Positions 9,299 through 18,757 of a DNA stretch of 64,000 nucleotides are shown here, one piece after another (within the stretch, counting starts at the first letter, position 1; every line of letters begins with the position of its first letter). A program made the position numbers and the translations under genes. Location of the stretch: contig JAEYYV010000234.1 in assembly GCA_023428295.1 (NCBI GenBank), forward strand, positions 10,093-74,092. Reading direction: 5' to 3'. Under the pieces are notes generated by a model. The model saw only the letters and a list, made by a program, of their open reading frames with translations, did not search any database and had not been told where the DNA came from. Origin of the DNA: Pseudomonadota bacterium (GTDB lineage: Bacteria; Myxococcota_A; Polyangia; Haliangiales; Haliangiaceae).

Positions 9299-9325
9299 CA
9301 TCCTAGCGCTTTCGGCGTTAGGATG
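9299..9325. promoter_or_regulatory. Inverted repeat in the 48-bp divergent intergenic region
   Basis: CATCCTA and TAGGATG are perfect arms. With the inner bases the stem reaches 11 pairs including one G-T, around a 5-base loop. It fills most of the space between the DGQHR gene (start 9293, minus) and the STAS-like gene (start 9342, plus). On the minus strand the arm contains the AGGA ribosome-binding site of the DGQHR gene. It could be a protein operator for both genes or an RNA hairpin that masks translation. Confidence 0.5.
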
Positions 9326-9341
9326 AGGAGGACGAGGCGTT

Positions 9342-9713
9342 TTGGGGCCGCTCAGCTTCCATAACCGCGACTTCGCAGTGAAGTCGGAGATCGGCACGGA
9401 CACGATTCGTGCGCGGTTCTCTGGCAACGCCGACATCGATGCGATTGCGCCGCTGCGCGACTTGATGGCGCGCATCCACGCCGAGGTCGTTCGCATTCGT
9501 GCGCGCGAGGTGGAGATCGACCTCCGCGAGCTCGAGTTCATGAACGCCGCGTGCATGAAGCTGTTCGTGAACTGGGTCGCCGAGATCCTCGAGGCCCCCG
9601 AGGACGTCCGCTATCGCCTGCGATTCTTGTCCAACCCCGACGTTCGGTGGCAGCGGCGCAGCCTCGTCGCCCTGCAGTGCATCACGACGGACTTCGTCGT
9701 GGTCGATCGCTAG
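9342..9713 (+). CDS. STAS/slr1659-like regulator
   Basis: 123 residues, starting at TTG 9342 with AGGAGG ten bases upstream; no in-frame ATG precedes it. The central EIDLRELEFMNAACMKLFVNWVAEI has the beta-alpha pattern of STAS (anti-sigma antagonist) domains, with A/S-x-x-M where the phosphorylatable Ser often sits. It resembles the slr1659-type regulators common in Myxococcota and cyanobacteria, though I assign this from memory. Divergent from the DGQHR gene. Its TAG stop shares CTAG with the stop of the convergent kinase gene. Confidence 0.65.
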   Translation: MGPLSFHNRDFAVKSEIGTDTIRARFSGNADIDAIAPLRDLMARIHAEVVRIRAREVEIDLRELEFMNAACMKLFVNWVAEILEAPEDVRYRLRFLSNPDVRWQRRSLVALQCITTDFVVVDR

Positions 9714-12700
9714 CGCTTTTGCCACGGCCACGTGAGGACGTCGCCGACGATGCGAGCGGTGGTCTGCTCGTCGATCCACGCGGCGAGATCCGCGTCGGGC
9801 GATGGCAGCGTCCACACGACGAGCCCCGCGAACGTGTCCTGCACCAAGTGCGTGCCGCGCGGCGACAGCGCGATGACCGGTCGCCCCGAATGGGCCGCAG
9901 GAAACGACCAGCGCGCGCCGGTCGCGAGATCGATGATGCCGACCTGAAACCCGGTGGTCATGCCGGCGAGCAACGTGCCCTCGGAGTCCATCACCGTCGA
10001 GTACTGCGAAGGACCGAGCAAGCGCTTCGGCGCGGCTCCGGTGACGAGTGCGATCTGCAACGTGTCTCCGTCGTCGAGCGTCACGATCGCGCCACCCGAC
10101 ACCACATCGATGCGCCGGATCGGCCTGTCGAACCGTGCGACCTCGACGACGTCGCGGCTCCACACGTACACGCGCGAATCGACGACAACGACGATGCGAT
10201 CGCCGAGATCGGATGCCACGAACATCGACGTGCCCGCGGCCACGTTCGCGCGGTGCAGCTCGTTCGTCGACACGTTGCCCCGCACGAGCTCGCCCTTCGT
10301 ACTGATGGCGACGAACTCGAAGGGGCGCACCGGGGCAGACGAACGCACGGCTCCGTCGAGCTTCACGATCTCGCGCTCGTCGCCATCGTCGATGCGCGCG
10401 AAGATACGTCCGTCAGCGGCTGTCTCGCCTTTGCCATAGATGACGGCGTTGCCGCGCAGGAGCGTGGCCCACGGAGCCTGACCTCTCGGAGCTGCGAGCA
10501 CCTCCGTTGTTGTCGTCTCGTGGAGCGTCGCGATCACGACGCGCGTGCCTGCGCCGTTCTCGAGCCGCAGGGCCACGCGTCCCGTCGTCGGATCGAGCGA
10601 GACCGGCGTCGCCGTCGCGAATTCGCCGAGGACGACACGCGTCGGCGGATCGCCGGCGAGGTTGCCCCACGCGAGGTCGTTCAGGTTGCGCCAGGTGAAC
10701 AGCGTGTCGTCGTTCACGAACGCCATGTTCGTGCTGATCGGAAACGGCAACCGCGCGGGTGCGACGTCGCTCAGCTCGAGCCCGATGATCAAGCCATCTC
10801 CGACGACGACGAGGCGGTTCACATCGGCCCGCGCCGCGATGCGGATGTGGCTCATGACCGTCGGCAGCGCGACCGTCGTCTTCAGCACGGGCGATTGCAG
10901 ATGCAGCTTGGACTCCGCGCTCGCGGCGACCAGGATGCTGTTCGCAGCGGTGCGAAGCCCGGTCGTGATCGTGTCGATCTGCAGGCCGCGCGAGTAGATC
11001 TCGCCGTCGACCCAGCCGAGCACTTCACCACCGAACACGAGCATCTCGAGGGATGCGCCTCGATAGATCGCATCCGCGATCATCCGCGGCTGTCCTTTGC
11101 TCGACAGCGGAATGTCGACCCACGCTCCGTTCTCGAGCGGCGTCTCCCACACGTGCAGGTTGGAGATCACCGCGAGCCGGCGCGCCGGTGACACCACGAG
11201 ACGCGCTTGCGCCGTGAGCGGTCGCTTCACGAGCTCGTTGCCTTTGGTGTCGAGCGCCACGACTTCGGCGTGGTCCGCGAGCGCGAGCCACGTGCCGTCA
11301 GGAGCCATCTCGAGCTCCGCGATCTTGTGTCCGGCCCACATCGGCGTGCGCGTACCCGTCGAGAGGTCGAGGAGGGCTGCGGCTCCAGCGGCATCGAGGA
11401 CGAGAGCCTCGTTGCCGACGTCCGAGGTGCTCGCGGAGACGATCGGCGTGTCGCCGAGCTTCGTGGCGCGATTGGCCGCGGGCTCGAGGAGCTCGGGCGC
11501 CATGTCCGACGAGTACACGAGCACGTGCTTCTCGCGCACCCATCGCGCGTCCACGATGACGGAGTACGGGCGCGCGATGATCAGCTTCTTGCGCTCGAGA
11601 TCCCACACGCGGACCACGTTGTCGCGCGTGGTCTGCAAGAGCTGCGTACCGTCGGGCGAGAGATCCGCGCGCACGGTCATCGTGTCGGGTCCCTGCATGC
11701 CCCACCACACGCCGCGCATCTTGGCCGCCTGCGCCACTGCGCGCGCATCGGCGATCCGCTTCGACGACGAGTCGAGCTCCGCGAGCGTCGCCAGCGACTG
11801 CGTCGGATTGATCTCGAGCAGCGCACGCGCCTGCGTGATCAGGAGCTCGTCATTTCGCTCGGCGAGCCGATCGCGCGCTTGCTCCGCGGCCGTCTTCTCG
11901 ACGAGCGCCTGGTGACGCGCCTCGGTCGCCGCGTCGCGCTCCTCGATCACGCGACTCACGCTGAACCAGGCAAACGCAGCCACCGCCATCAGCGCGAGCG
12001 CGATCACCGACAGGCTCGTCTTGTTCTTGCGCACGAAGCGCCCGAGCCGCTGACGCCTCGTGTAGTCGTGCGCGGACACGAGTCGACCGTCGAGAAACCG
12101 CCGCAGATCGTCCGCGAGCTCGCCCGCGTTGCGATAGCGAACCTTCTCGTCGAACGAGAGCGCCTTCTCGACGATCGCGATCAGCTCCGGCGGCACGCCC
12201 TCGACCACCTCGGGCAGCGGCTCGATCTCGTTCAGCAGCGTCTTGCCGATGACCTCCGTCGCGCTCGTGCCCGTCATCGGCGGCTTGCCCGCGAGCAGCT
12301 GATACAGCGTCGCGCCGAGTGCATACACGTCCGTCGACGCGGACAGCTCCTCCCCGCGCGCTTGCTCGGGCGCCATGAAGCCAGGCGTTCCGAACACGGA
12401 GCCCACCTGCGTCTGCAAGCTGTCCGACGCGGTGGGGATCACCGGCTCGAGAGGATCGATCTCGTCCTCTTTCGCGTCGATGACCTTCGCGAGGCCCCAA
12501 TCGATCACGACCGTCTCGCCGTGCTCACCGACGAGGATATTCGTCGGCTTCAAGTCGCGATGGAGCACGCCCCGCTTGTGCGCGTGCGCGATCGCATCGA
12601 TCGCGGCGAGCATCGCGGGCAACAGCGTCAGGCGCGTATCCAGATCGCGCGAGGCCGCGATCACCTGATCGAGCGGCTTTCCGGTCACGCGACGCATCAC

Positions 12701-13147
12701 GTAGAACGGGCGGCCATCGGGCGTCGTGCCCGAGTCGTAGAGCGGGACGATGCCGTGATGCTCGAGGCGCGCGGTGATCTCGATCTCGCGCACGAAGCGC
12801 CGCGCGACGCTGTTGCCGAGAACGCTGACCTCCTTGAGCGCGACCGTCCGACCGAGTTGCGTGTCGTACGCCTCGACGACGCGCCCCATGCCGCCGCGGC
12901 CGAGCTCGTCACCGTGGCGATATCGGTTCGTCGGAATCGGCGGGATCGACGAGCGAGACGAGCGCAGCACGGGCTCGGTCGGAATCTGCGAATCGCGCGC
13001 CGGCAACGTGTCGCCGAGGTCAGGCGTCGACGGCGAGCTCGGCGCTGCGATGGTGTCCGAGATGCCGCTCGCTTCGGGCGCGGCGAGCGTGTCTTCGATG
13101 CCGCTCGGCCGGGGCTTATCGCTGCCGTCCTTCTCCGCCCCGCTCAT
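9710..13147 (-). CDS. Ser/Thr protein kinase with transmembrane helix and beta-propeller-like C-terminus
   Basis: 1145 residues. Residues 1-70 are disordered and carry three Thr motifs (DTLAAP 19-24, DTIAAP 31-36, DTLPAR 46-51). The kinase domain follows at about 76-355: Gly loop GRGGMGRV 83-90, K105, HRDLKPTN 196-203, DWG 216-218 in place of DFG, and APE 259-261. A single transmembrane helix (about 379-398) separates it from a short coiled coil and about 700 residues of WD40/propeller-like repeats, presumably a periplasmic sensor. Catalytic residues are intact. The gene starts 10 bases after the oxidoreductase gene ends, so the two form an operon. It overlaps the convergent STAS-like gene by 4 bases at CTAG. 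Confidence 0.95.
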   Translation of the reverse strand: MSGAEKDGSDKPRPSGIEDTLAAPEASGISDTIAAPSSPSTPDLGDTLPARDSQIPTEPVLRSSRSSIPPIPTNRYRHGDELGRGGMGRVVEAYDTQLGRTVALKEVSVLGNSVARRFVREIEITARLEHHGIVPLYDSGTTPDGRPFYVMRRVTGKPLDQVIAASRDLDTRLTLLPAMLAAIDAIAHAHKRGVLHRDLKPTNILVGEHGETVVIDWGLAKVIDAKEDEIDPLEPVIPTASDSLQTQVGSVFGTPGFMAPEQARGEELSASTDVYALGATLYQLLAGKPPMTGTSATEVIGKTLLNEIEPLPEVVEGVPPELIAIVEKALSFDEKVRYRNAGELADDLRRFLDGRLVSAHDYTRRQRLGRFVRKNKTSLSVIALALMAVAAFAWFSVSRVIEERDAATEARHQALVEKTAAEQARDRLAERNDELLITQARALLEINPTQSLATLAELDSSSKRIADARAVAQAAKMRGVWWGMQGPDTMTVRADLSPDGTQLLQTTRDNVVRVWDLERKKLIIARPYSVIVDARWVREKHVLVYSSDMAPELLEPAANRATKLGDTPIVSASTSDVGNEALVLDAAGAAALLDLSTGTRTPMWAGHKIAELEMAPDGTWLALADHAEVVALDTKGNELVKRPLTAQARLVVSPARRLAVISNLHVWETPLENGAWVDIPLSSKGQPRMIADAIYRGASLEMLVFGGEVLGWVDGEIYSRGLQIDTITTGLRTAANSILVAASAESKLHLQSPVLKTTVALPTVMSHIRIAARADVNRLVVVGDGLIIGLELSDVAPARLPFPISTNMAFVNDDTLFTWRNLNDLAWGNLAGDPPTRVVLGEFATATPVSLDPTTGRVALRLENGAGTRVVIATLHETTTTEVLAAPRGQAPWATLLRGNAVIYGKGETAADGRIFARIDDGDEREIVKLDGAVRSSAPVRPFEFVAISTKGELVRGNVSTNELHRANVAAGTSMFVASDLGDRIVVVVDSRVYVWSRDVVEVARFDRPIRRIDVVSGGAIVTLDDGDTLQIALVTGAAPKRLLGPSQYSTVMDSEGTLLAGMTTGFQVGIIDLATGARWSFPAAHSGRPVIALSPRGTHLVQDTFAGLVVWTLPSPDADLAAWIDEQTTARIVGDVLTWPWQKR

Positions 13148-13157
13148 GCGCGGTATC

Positions 13158-15746
13158 TCAGTCGAGGTCCCAGTCGACGTCGGACATCGGGCGATCGGTG
13201 CGGATGTTCACCGCCCGCGTGCTCTCTTCCGGCGGCAACTGGCTCGCGACGCGCGCGCGCTCCATCGCGGCGATTCCCTCGACGTCGGCCATCCGCGTGG
13301 CCTCGTTCTCGTCGAACCCCGTCGACGGAATGGGCGACTGCAGCTCCGTCTTGGGTGCGCTCGTCAGGAACTTGTCGAAGTGCGGATCGAGCGTCGTGGC
13401 GTGGCTCGGATCGTCGTCGTTGAAGCCAGCGTCGTCGAACAGGCGCGCATCGATGTGCGCCATGCGCGTCGGGTCATCGAACGGCGGTGGCACGGACTTC
13501 GACGGCAAGAACGTCGGCGCTTTCTGCCGGACGTTTGGTTGCTCGTTGCGAAGCGCGCTGATCACATCGCTGTCGACCTGACGCGTGGGCTCGTCGCTGA
13601 ACGGTTGCGGAACCGGACGGCGCGGCGGTGGACGCGTGTTGGCAGCGGGACGTGGTGCGACCTGCGCGCGCGCCGCGCTGGGATTGGGCACGGGACGCGA
13701 TGCGAGGGGAACAGGCGCTGGAGGCGCAGCGGTCGCGCGTTTGCTGCGCGCCGCTTTGCCCGCCTGCGCTTGCGCCAAGCCGACAACGACCGCGGGCTTC
13801 GCGGGCACGTCGCGGCGCATGATCGGCGGCGGCGGGTTGACCGGCGAGTCATCCTCGAAGTCGAAGTCGAAGTCCTGCGCGGGGCTCGGCGCGGTGCCGA
13901 TGAACACCTGCGAATCCTCGTCGGCGAGACGACCGCCTTCATCGCGGAGCATGCGCAGGATGCGCGTACGCTCGCCCGCGGAGAGCTGATCGCGACGACC
14001 ATCGCCACGATGGATTCCCGTGTGATCGCCGCCGTTCGTGCTGACGCTGCTCTTGTTCCGCATCGCGAACTCGGAGAGCGGAACGGGTGCGGGGAGCTTC
14101 TTGCCACGCGGGGTGGGCGGCGGCAGCCCCGGCGTCTGCGCCCGGGGCATCGTGTTGGAGCCGCCCGTGTTCACGTTGATGTTGATGTTGGAGCTCGTGT
14201 GCTGCTTCGACGAGAAGATGCTGGTCGCGGAGCGCAGCCACTTGCGCGGACCGCTGACCTGCTGCTCGCCCATCGGCATGGGGAGCGAGACCGCGCCCTC
14301 CGGACGTTGCGGCGCGGGGTTCATCGGCTGGATTCCGGTCGAGCCGCCGAGGATCGCCGCTGCTGCACGCGCCGCGTCTTCGGCGCAGCCCATCGCGCGC
14401 GGATTGATGCGACGCACGATGTCGTCGCTCTTACCCATCTGATGTTGGTGCGGGCGCTCGACGAAGCGAATGCCCATCTTCTCGAGCCACGCGACGGGCG
14501 GGTCCGCGCCGATCAGCACGAACGCGGCTTCGTTCGGGTACCGCTTCTGCGAGCCATCGCCGAGTGCGAGCGTGACGGTGTCCTGATCGAACTGCAGCAC
14601 CTGCGAGCCGAGCTTGGCCTTGATCCGCCCCTCGCGCGCGTAGTTCTCGATCGCCTGCTTGTTCTTGGGCGCCGCGCGATTGAAGCCCTTGCCGCGGTAG
14701 CTGATCATCACCTTCGCGCCAGCGTCTGCGAGTGCGAGCGCCGCCTCGACAGCCGAGTCGCCACCACCGACGACGAGCACGGCGCGCCCGCGCCAATCGT
14801 CGGGATCCTCGAGGAGCGAGAAGACCTTCGGCAGGTTCTCGCCGGGGACCTGCAGCGTGCGCGGCTTTCCGCGCGTTCCGATCGAGAGCACCACGCGCTG
14901 CGCGCGATACGCGCCGACCGTGGTGCGGATCTCGAAGGCGCCATCCCCCCCGCGCCCGATCGTCTCCACGGACTCGCCTTTGCGGATCGACATGCCGACG
15001 CGCTCGAGGAGCTCGCGCCAGATCGGGATGAGCTGCTCCTTCGACGAATCGAACACGGGCAAGAACGACAGGTTGAGCGTGTCGTACGGCTCGGCCATGA
15101 CGAGCTTGCCCTTGGGATACCGCGCGATCGTCGACGCGATCTCCTGCTCCTTCTCGAGCACGACATACGAGAGCCCGCGCTGAATGCACGTGAGCGCGGC
15201 CGACAAGCCACCAGGCCCGGAGCCGACGATGGCGACATCTACGGTCGTCTCGCTGCGACCGAGGATGCCGGGGCGCAGACCGCTCGCGCACATGTGCTCG
15301 ATCACCGCGCGCCCGAGGTTCGCGGCGTTCTTGACGAGCGGCTTTCCCGCCACCTCGCCGATCAGGTACTGGCCCGGCACCGCTGTCTGAAAGTTCTCGT
15401 CGATCTCCGGGATCTTCAGCGGCGGCGGAACGCTGCCCTCGGGAAACATGACGAGTGCCTCGGTCGGACACGCGAACATGCACGCCTCGCACTGGATGCA
15501 GTCCTGAAACCGCAGCACGCGGCTCTTGTTCGCGACGAGATCGAGGACGTTCGTCGGGCACACGGCGACGCACGCGTCGCATCCAGTGCAGCGATCGTCG
15601 TTGATGTCGTGAACCAGGATCCGGGGTCCGACTGTCATCGCCGGCTGCACCATCTCGTGATGGCGTTTGCGAGCAGACATCATCGTGAACACCGCCATCA
15701 CGAGGATGGCGAGGCCCCCGAGCGCCAACGGGACGACCCAGGTCAC
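13158..15746 (-). CDS. Membrane-anchored ferredoxin/FAD-NAD(P) oxidoreductase with disordered tail
   Basis: 862 residues. Residues 3-23 form a transmembrane anchor. Two 4Fe-4S clusters follow (C53-C56-C59-C63 and C83-C86-C89-C93). An FAD site GSGPGG (175-180) opens a thioredoxin-reductase-like pyridine-nucleotide oxidoreductase domain with a second Rossmann motif VVGGGDSAVEAALAL near residue 345. The redox part ends at about 500. The remaining 360 residues are Pro/Arg/Asp-rich and disordered, with four acidic-x-Thr-Arg repeats (EPTRQ, DPTRM, EATRM, ESTRA). Related myxobacterial proteins are annotated as NAD(P)-binding; the electron partner is unknown. Ten bases separate it from the kinase gene, which hints that the tail is phosphorylated by that kinase. 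Confidence 0.9.
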   Translation of the reverse strand: MTWVVPLALGGLAILVMAVFTMMSARKRHHEMVQPAMTVGPRILVHDINDDRCTGCDACVAVCPTNVLDLVANKSRVLRFQDCIQCEACMFACPTEALVMFPEGSVPPPLKIPEIDENFQTAVPGQYLIGEVAGKPLVKNAANLGRAVIEHMCASGLRPGILGRSETTVDVAIVGSGPGGLSAALTCIQRGLSYVVLEKEQEIASTIARYPKGKLVMAEPYDTLNLSFLPVFDSSKEQLIPIWRELLERVGMSIRKGESVETIGRGGDGAFEIRTTVGAYRAQRVVLSIGTRGKPRTLQVPGENLPKVFSLLEDPDDWRGRAVLVVGGGDSAVEAALALADAGAKVMISYRGKGFNRAAPKNKQAIENYAREGRIKAKLGSQVLQFDQDTVTLALGDGSQKRYPNEAAFVLIGADPPVAWLEKMGIRFVERPHQHQMGKSDDIVRRINPRAMGCAEDAARAAAAILGGSTGIQPMNPAPQRPEGAVSLPMPMGEQQVSGPRKWLRSATSIFSSKQHTSSNININVNTGGSNTMPRAQTPGLPPPTPRGKKLPAPVPLSEFAMRNKSSVSTNGGDHTGIHRGDGRRDQLSAGERTRILRMLRDEGGRLADEDSQVFIGTAPSPAQDFDFDFEDDSPVNPPPPIMRRDVPAKPAVVVGLAQAQAGKAARSKRATAAPPAPVPLASRPVPNPSAARAQVAPRPAANTRPPPRRPVPQPFSDEPTRQVDSDVISALRNEQPNVRQKAPTFLPSKSVPPPFDDPTRMAHIDARLFDDAGFNDDDPSHATTLDPHFDKFLTSAPKTELQSPIPSTGFDENEATRMADVEGIAAMERARVASQLPPEESTRAVNIRTDRPMSDVDWDLD

Positions 15747-15867
15747 GCGCGTATGTTACCCGATTCTGCCTTCCGCGCCGACCTGTTAGCTCCGACAGCT
15801 ACGTCGCCGCAGTCCCCACGGCATGCCCAGACAACTTCGGACAAAACTATTAGCAAAGCGCATAAGT

Positions 15868-16575
15868 TCATGCATCTTCGACGTTTCGCACAAGAAACTC
15901 TCGAACTTCCTTCGCGAGTCCCTCGAGGTCGCGTCCCTCGACGGCGATCGGCGCGCCGATGGTCACGTACACGTCGCGACCTCGCCGCGCCGAGCGTTCG
16001 CCGCGCGGCAGGATGTCGATGGTGCCGCGAATCGCGACAGGGACGATCGGTGTCCCCGTCCCGAGCGCGAGATGGAAGCCGCCCTTCTTGAGCGGATTGA
16101 TCCTGCCGTCGCGCGAGCGAGTGCCCTCGGGGGCGACCCAGATACTGACGCCGTCCTGGACGAGCCGCTTCGCATACTCGATCGACTTCATCGCTGCTTG
16201 GCGATTGCTTCGATCGACCTCGATGAACTCTGCCGCCCGAAGCCCCCGGCCCCACAACGGGATCTGGAACAGCTCCTTCTTCCCGATCATCCGGATCGTC
16301 GGGGACGGAAGCGTCGCGTACAGCATCGGGATGTCGAGGTGGCTCTGGTGGTTCGACATGTAGACGTAGGCGCGGCCAGGCGGCACGCGCTCCGCACCCG
16401 ATGCGTGAAGCCGGACGTCCAGTAGCTCGACGACACGTCTGCCGAACCAACGCGTGCGCTCGTCGATGGTCTCGCGATGGAGATCGCCACGGACCATCTC
16501 GAGGAGCGATGGTGCGGTCACGCGGGCCATCGCACCGACCACCCGCAGGCTATCCAGGATCGACATCGCCCGCAT
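15868..16575 (-). CDS. 1-acyl-sn-glycerol-3-phosphate acyltransferase family protein
   Basis: PlsC/LPLAT family, which transfers an acyl chain to lysophosphatidic acid or a related acceptor at the inner membrane. The 235-residue length fits. The catalytic HX4D motif is NHQSHLD (H near residue 75). The substrate-binding block APEGTRSRDGRINPLKKGG and the later P-rich PVAIRGT block are present. There are several PlsC paralogues in most genomes, so the precise acceptor is unclear. About 120 bases separate it from the oxidoreductase gene. Divergent from the HEAT-repeat gene. Confidence 0.9.
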   Translation of the reverse strand: MRAMSILDSLRVVGAMARVTAPSLLEMVRGDLHRETIDERTRWFGRRVVELLDVRLHASGAERVPPGRAYVYMSNHQSHLDIPMLYATLPSPTIRMIGKKELFQIPLWGRGLRAAEFIEVDRSNRQAAMKSIEYAKRLVQDGVSIWVAPEGTRSRDGRINPLKKGGFHLALGTGTPIVPVAIRGTIDILPRGERSARRGRDVYVTIGAPIAVEGRDLEGLAKEVREFLVRNVEDA

Positions 16576-16669
16576 TCTCCCACATCTGCTCGGAGTATCC
16601 GCCTATCGCCGGATGTGGTGACGATGCTTGGCTGGCGTTCGACCGTGTTCGCTTGTTACCTTTCTTGCG

Positions 16670-17539
16670 ATGTGGCGTCTGCTGGCGATCATCGCCACTT
16701 GCGTGCTGTTCGCGCAAACAGCCGCTGCGGATACCGTCGACAACAACGTCGGCCAACTGCAATCGCGCAGCTCGAGCTACAAGGTTCGCCTCGCTGCGGC
16801 GCTCGCGCTGTCGAAGTCGAAGGATCCGCGCGCGATCATCGCGCTCGCATCGGCGCTCGGCAACGACTCCGACGGCACGGTTCGACGCGTTGCTGCCCTC
16901 GCGCTCGAGAAGATGATCGATGCGCGAACGCCCGACGACGCCAAAGAGCTCGGCATCGACGCACTCAATCAGGCATCCACGCTGGACAAGGATCCGAAGG
17001 TGCGCGCGACCGCCGAGCTCTCATTGAAAGCGCTGGCTGCGTTCCGCAAGCGAAAGTCGGGCGGCGGAAACAAGCCGCCTGTCTTCGTGAACGTCGATCC
17101 GATGATCGATCAATCGAAGCGCCTGTCGAAGGATGCCGGCGAACGCATCAATCGGATCGTGAAGAGCAACGTCGAGCGTACGGGATACGCGACCTCGTGG
17201 CCTGGTGGACTTCCTACGCAGGCCGAGTTGTCGTCGTCGCGCTCGCGCGCCTTCATCGTGGCGTCCACGGTGAAGAAGGTCGACATCACCAAGTCCGGCA
17301 CGCAGACCCAGATCGCGTGCACGGTCACCGTGCGCGTTGCTCCGTGGCAAGGCAAAGACGGCGGCGAGAAGTGGGAAGCCAACAAGGCCGCCTCGGCCAG
17401 TGGCAGCGCGAAGGCGACCACCGGTAATCGCGAACGCGAGATCGAAGGCGGCGTACGCGACTGTATCGAGGCCGTCGCCGAAGACGTCACCTCGCGGCAG
17501 GTCGTGCCGTTCCTGAAGCGCGTCGCCGTCGTTCCGTAG
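16670..17539 (+). CDS. Secreted HEAT-repeat protein
   Basis: 289 residues from ATG 16670; this start leaves a clean Sec signal peptide (MWRLLAIIATCVLFAQTAAADT, cleavage after AAA), whereas a longer frame does not. Residues about 25-125 contain two to three HEAT/PBS-lyase-type helical repeats (VRLAAALALSKSKDPRAIIALASALGNDSDGTVRRVAALAL spans two). The C-terminal half is a mixed alpha/beta domain with two conserved-looking Cys and no match I know. Likely a periplasmic protein-binding module. It ends 14 bases before the convergent HlyD gene. Confidence 0.75.
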   Translation: MWRLLAIIATCVLFAQTAAADTVDNNVGQLQSRSSSYKVRLAAALALSKSKDPRAIIALASALGNDSDGTVRRVAALALEKMIDARTPDDAKELGIDALNQASTLDKDPKVRATAELSLKALAAFRKRKSGGGNKPPVFVNVDPMIDQSKRLSKDAGERINRIVKSNVERTGYATSWPGGLPTQAELSSSRSRAFIVASTVKKVDITKSGTQTQIACTVTVRVAPWQGKDGGEKWEANKAASASGSAKATTGNREREIEGGVRDCIEAVAEDVTSRQVVPFLKRVAVVP

Positions 17540-17553
17540 CAGGTTCGACGGTG

Positions 17554-18753
17554 TCACTCGGCGACGTGGACGGTCACCTCGGCCGACAGGCCAGGCCTCA
17601 TCGCGAGCTCGGGTGGCTTGGTCCACGTGATCTTCACCGGGACGCGCTGGACCACCTTGACGAAGTTTCCCGTCGCGTTGTCTGGCGGAATCAGCGAGAA
17701 GCGCGCGCCGGTCGCCGGAGACAACGTCTCGACGACGCCGTGGAAGGTGCCCGCGTACGCATCGATCTCGATGTCGACCGGATCGCCCGCTTTCATGCCA
17801 CTGACCTGGTTCTCCTTGAAGTTGGCGATCACGTACGTGTCGGTCGGGACGAGCATGAGCAGCGACTGACCCGCGCTGATGGTTTGCCCCGCGTGAGCAC
17901 CGAGTCGCGAGATGACGCCATCTGCGGGGGAGGTCACCGTCGCGAATCCCCGATCGAGCTTCGCGCGGGCAGCTGCGGCCTCCGCGGCTTTCACGCGCGC
18001 AGCGGCAAGCGCCGCGGCCGCGCGTGCTGCGCTGATCTGCTCGTCCACGGGACCGACCTGGGTCACACGCCCCTGCGCCTCGGCGACACGCGCTTGCGAG
18101 AGTGCACGCTGTTCGCGCGCGACGTCGAGCTGCGCGGTCGCCGCGTCGAGTGCAGCCTTTGCGACCGCGTGTGCTTGCTCGGCATGCTCGAGCTCGCGAC
18201 GCGTAACCGCGCCCTTGTCGAGGAGACTGCGCGTGCGCGTGAGCTCGGTCGTGGCCTGCGCGAGATCCGCGTTGGCGCGCGCCACCGATGCCTCGGCTGC
18301 GCGCGTTGCGTCGGAGGCGCTACGCACCGATGCGGACGCGCCCGTGAGCTGCGCGCGGGCCGACGTGAGTCCGCCGGTCGACGATCGCTCGACGATCGCG
18401 ACTTGAGCGTCGGCCGCAGCCTGCTGCGCGCGGGCTGCTTCGAGCTCCGCTGCGGTGCGCGCGACCTCGACGTCGAGATACGCGGGATCGATCTCGAACA
18501 GCACGTCACCCGCTTTCACGAGTTGGTTGTCATGCACCCGGGCGCGCAGGATCACACCGCTGACGCGCGACGAGATCGGAATCACGTCTGCCTCGACCTG
18601 CGCGTCATCGGTCGATTGCTTGCCCTTCGTCATCCAGCGATGGACGAACCACACACTCGCGACCGTCGCTGCGACCGCAGCGAGAATGATGTACGCACGT
18701 ACAGCGCGACGTGAACGCGCGGTGGAGGAAGCTTCTTTGCTCGAGGGTTCCAT
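17554..18753 (-). CDS. HlyD/EmrA-family membrane fusion protein
   Basis: The periplasmic adaptor that links an inner-membrane drug exporter to an outer-membrane channel. 399 residues: a transmembrane anchor at about 20-42, then the first half of the barrel-sandwich (lipoyl-like) domain (VSGVILRARVHDNQLVKAGDVLFEID), a long Ala/Arg/Gln-rich coiled-coil hairpin (about 95-235), the second lipoyl half (VTSPADGVISRLGAHAGQTIS) and a beta-barrel domain (FKENQVSGMKAGDPVDIEID). It starts 4 bases after the MFS gene stop, so it is in one operon with it. No TolC-like partner is in the window. Confidence 0.94.
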   Translation of the reverse strand: MEPSSKEASSTARSRRAVRAYIILAAVAATVASVWFVHRWMTKGKQSTDDAQVEADVIPISSRVSGVILRARVHDNQLVKAGDVLFEIDPAYLDVEVARTAAELEAARAQQAAADAQVAIVERSSTGGLTSARAQLTGASASVRSASDATRAAEASVARANADLAQATTELTRTRSLLDKGAVTRRELEHAEQAHAVAKAALDAATAQLDVAREQRALSQARVAEAQGRVTQVGPVDEQISAARAAAALAAARVKAAEAAAARAKLDRGFATVTSPADGVISRLGAHAGQTISAGQSLLMLVPTDTYVIANFKENQVSGMKAGDPVDIEIDAYAGTFHGVVETLSPATGARFSLIPPDNATGNFVKVVQRVPVKITWTKPPELAMRPGLSAEVTVHVAE

Positions 18754-18757
18754 GGGT

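Noticed and set aside
12774..16091. Very long open frame on the plus strand antisense to the kinase and oxidoreductase genes
   Set aside because: Arg/His/Asp-rich translation without domains; it is the mirror of two well-supported genes in GC-rich DNA.
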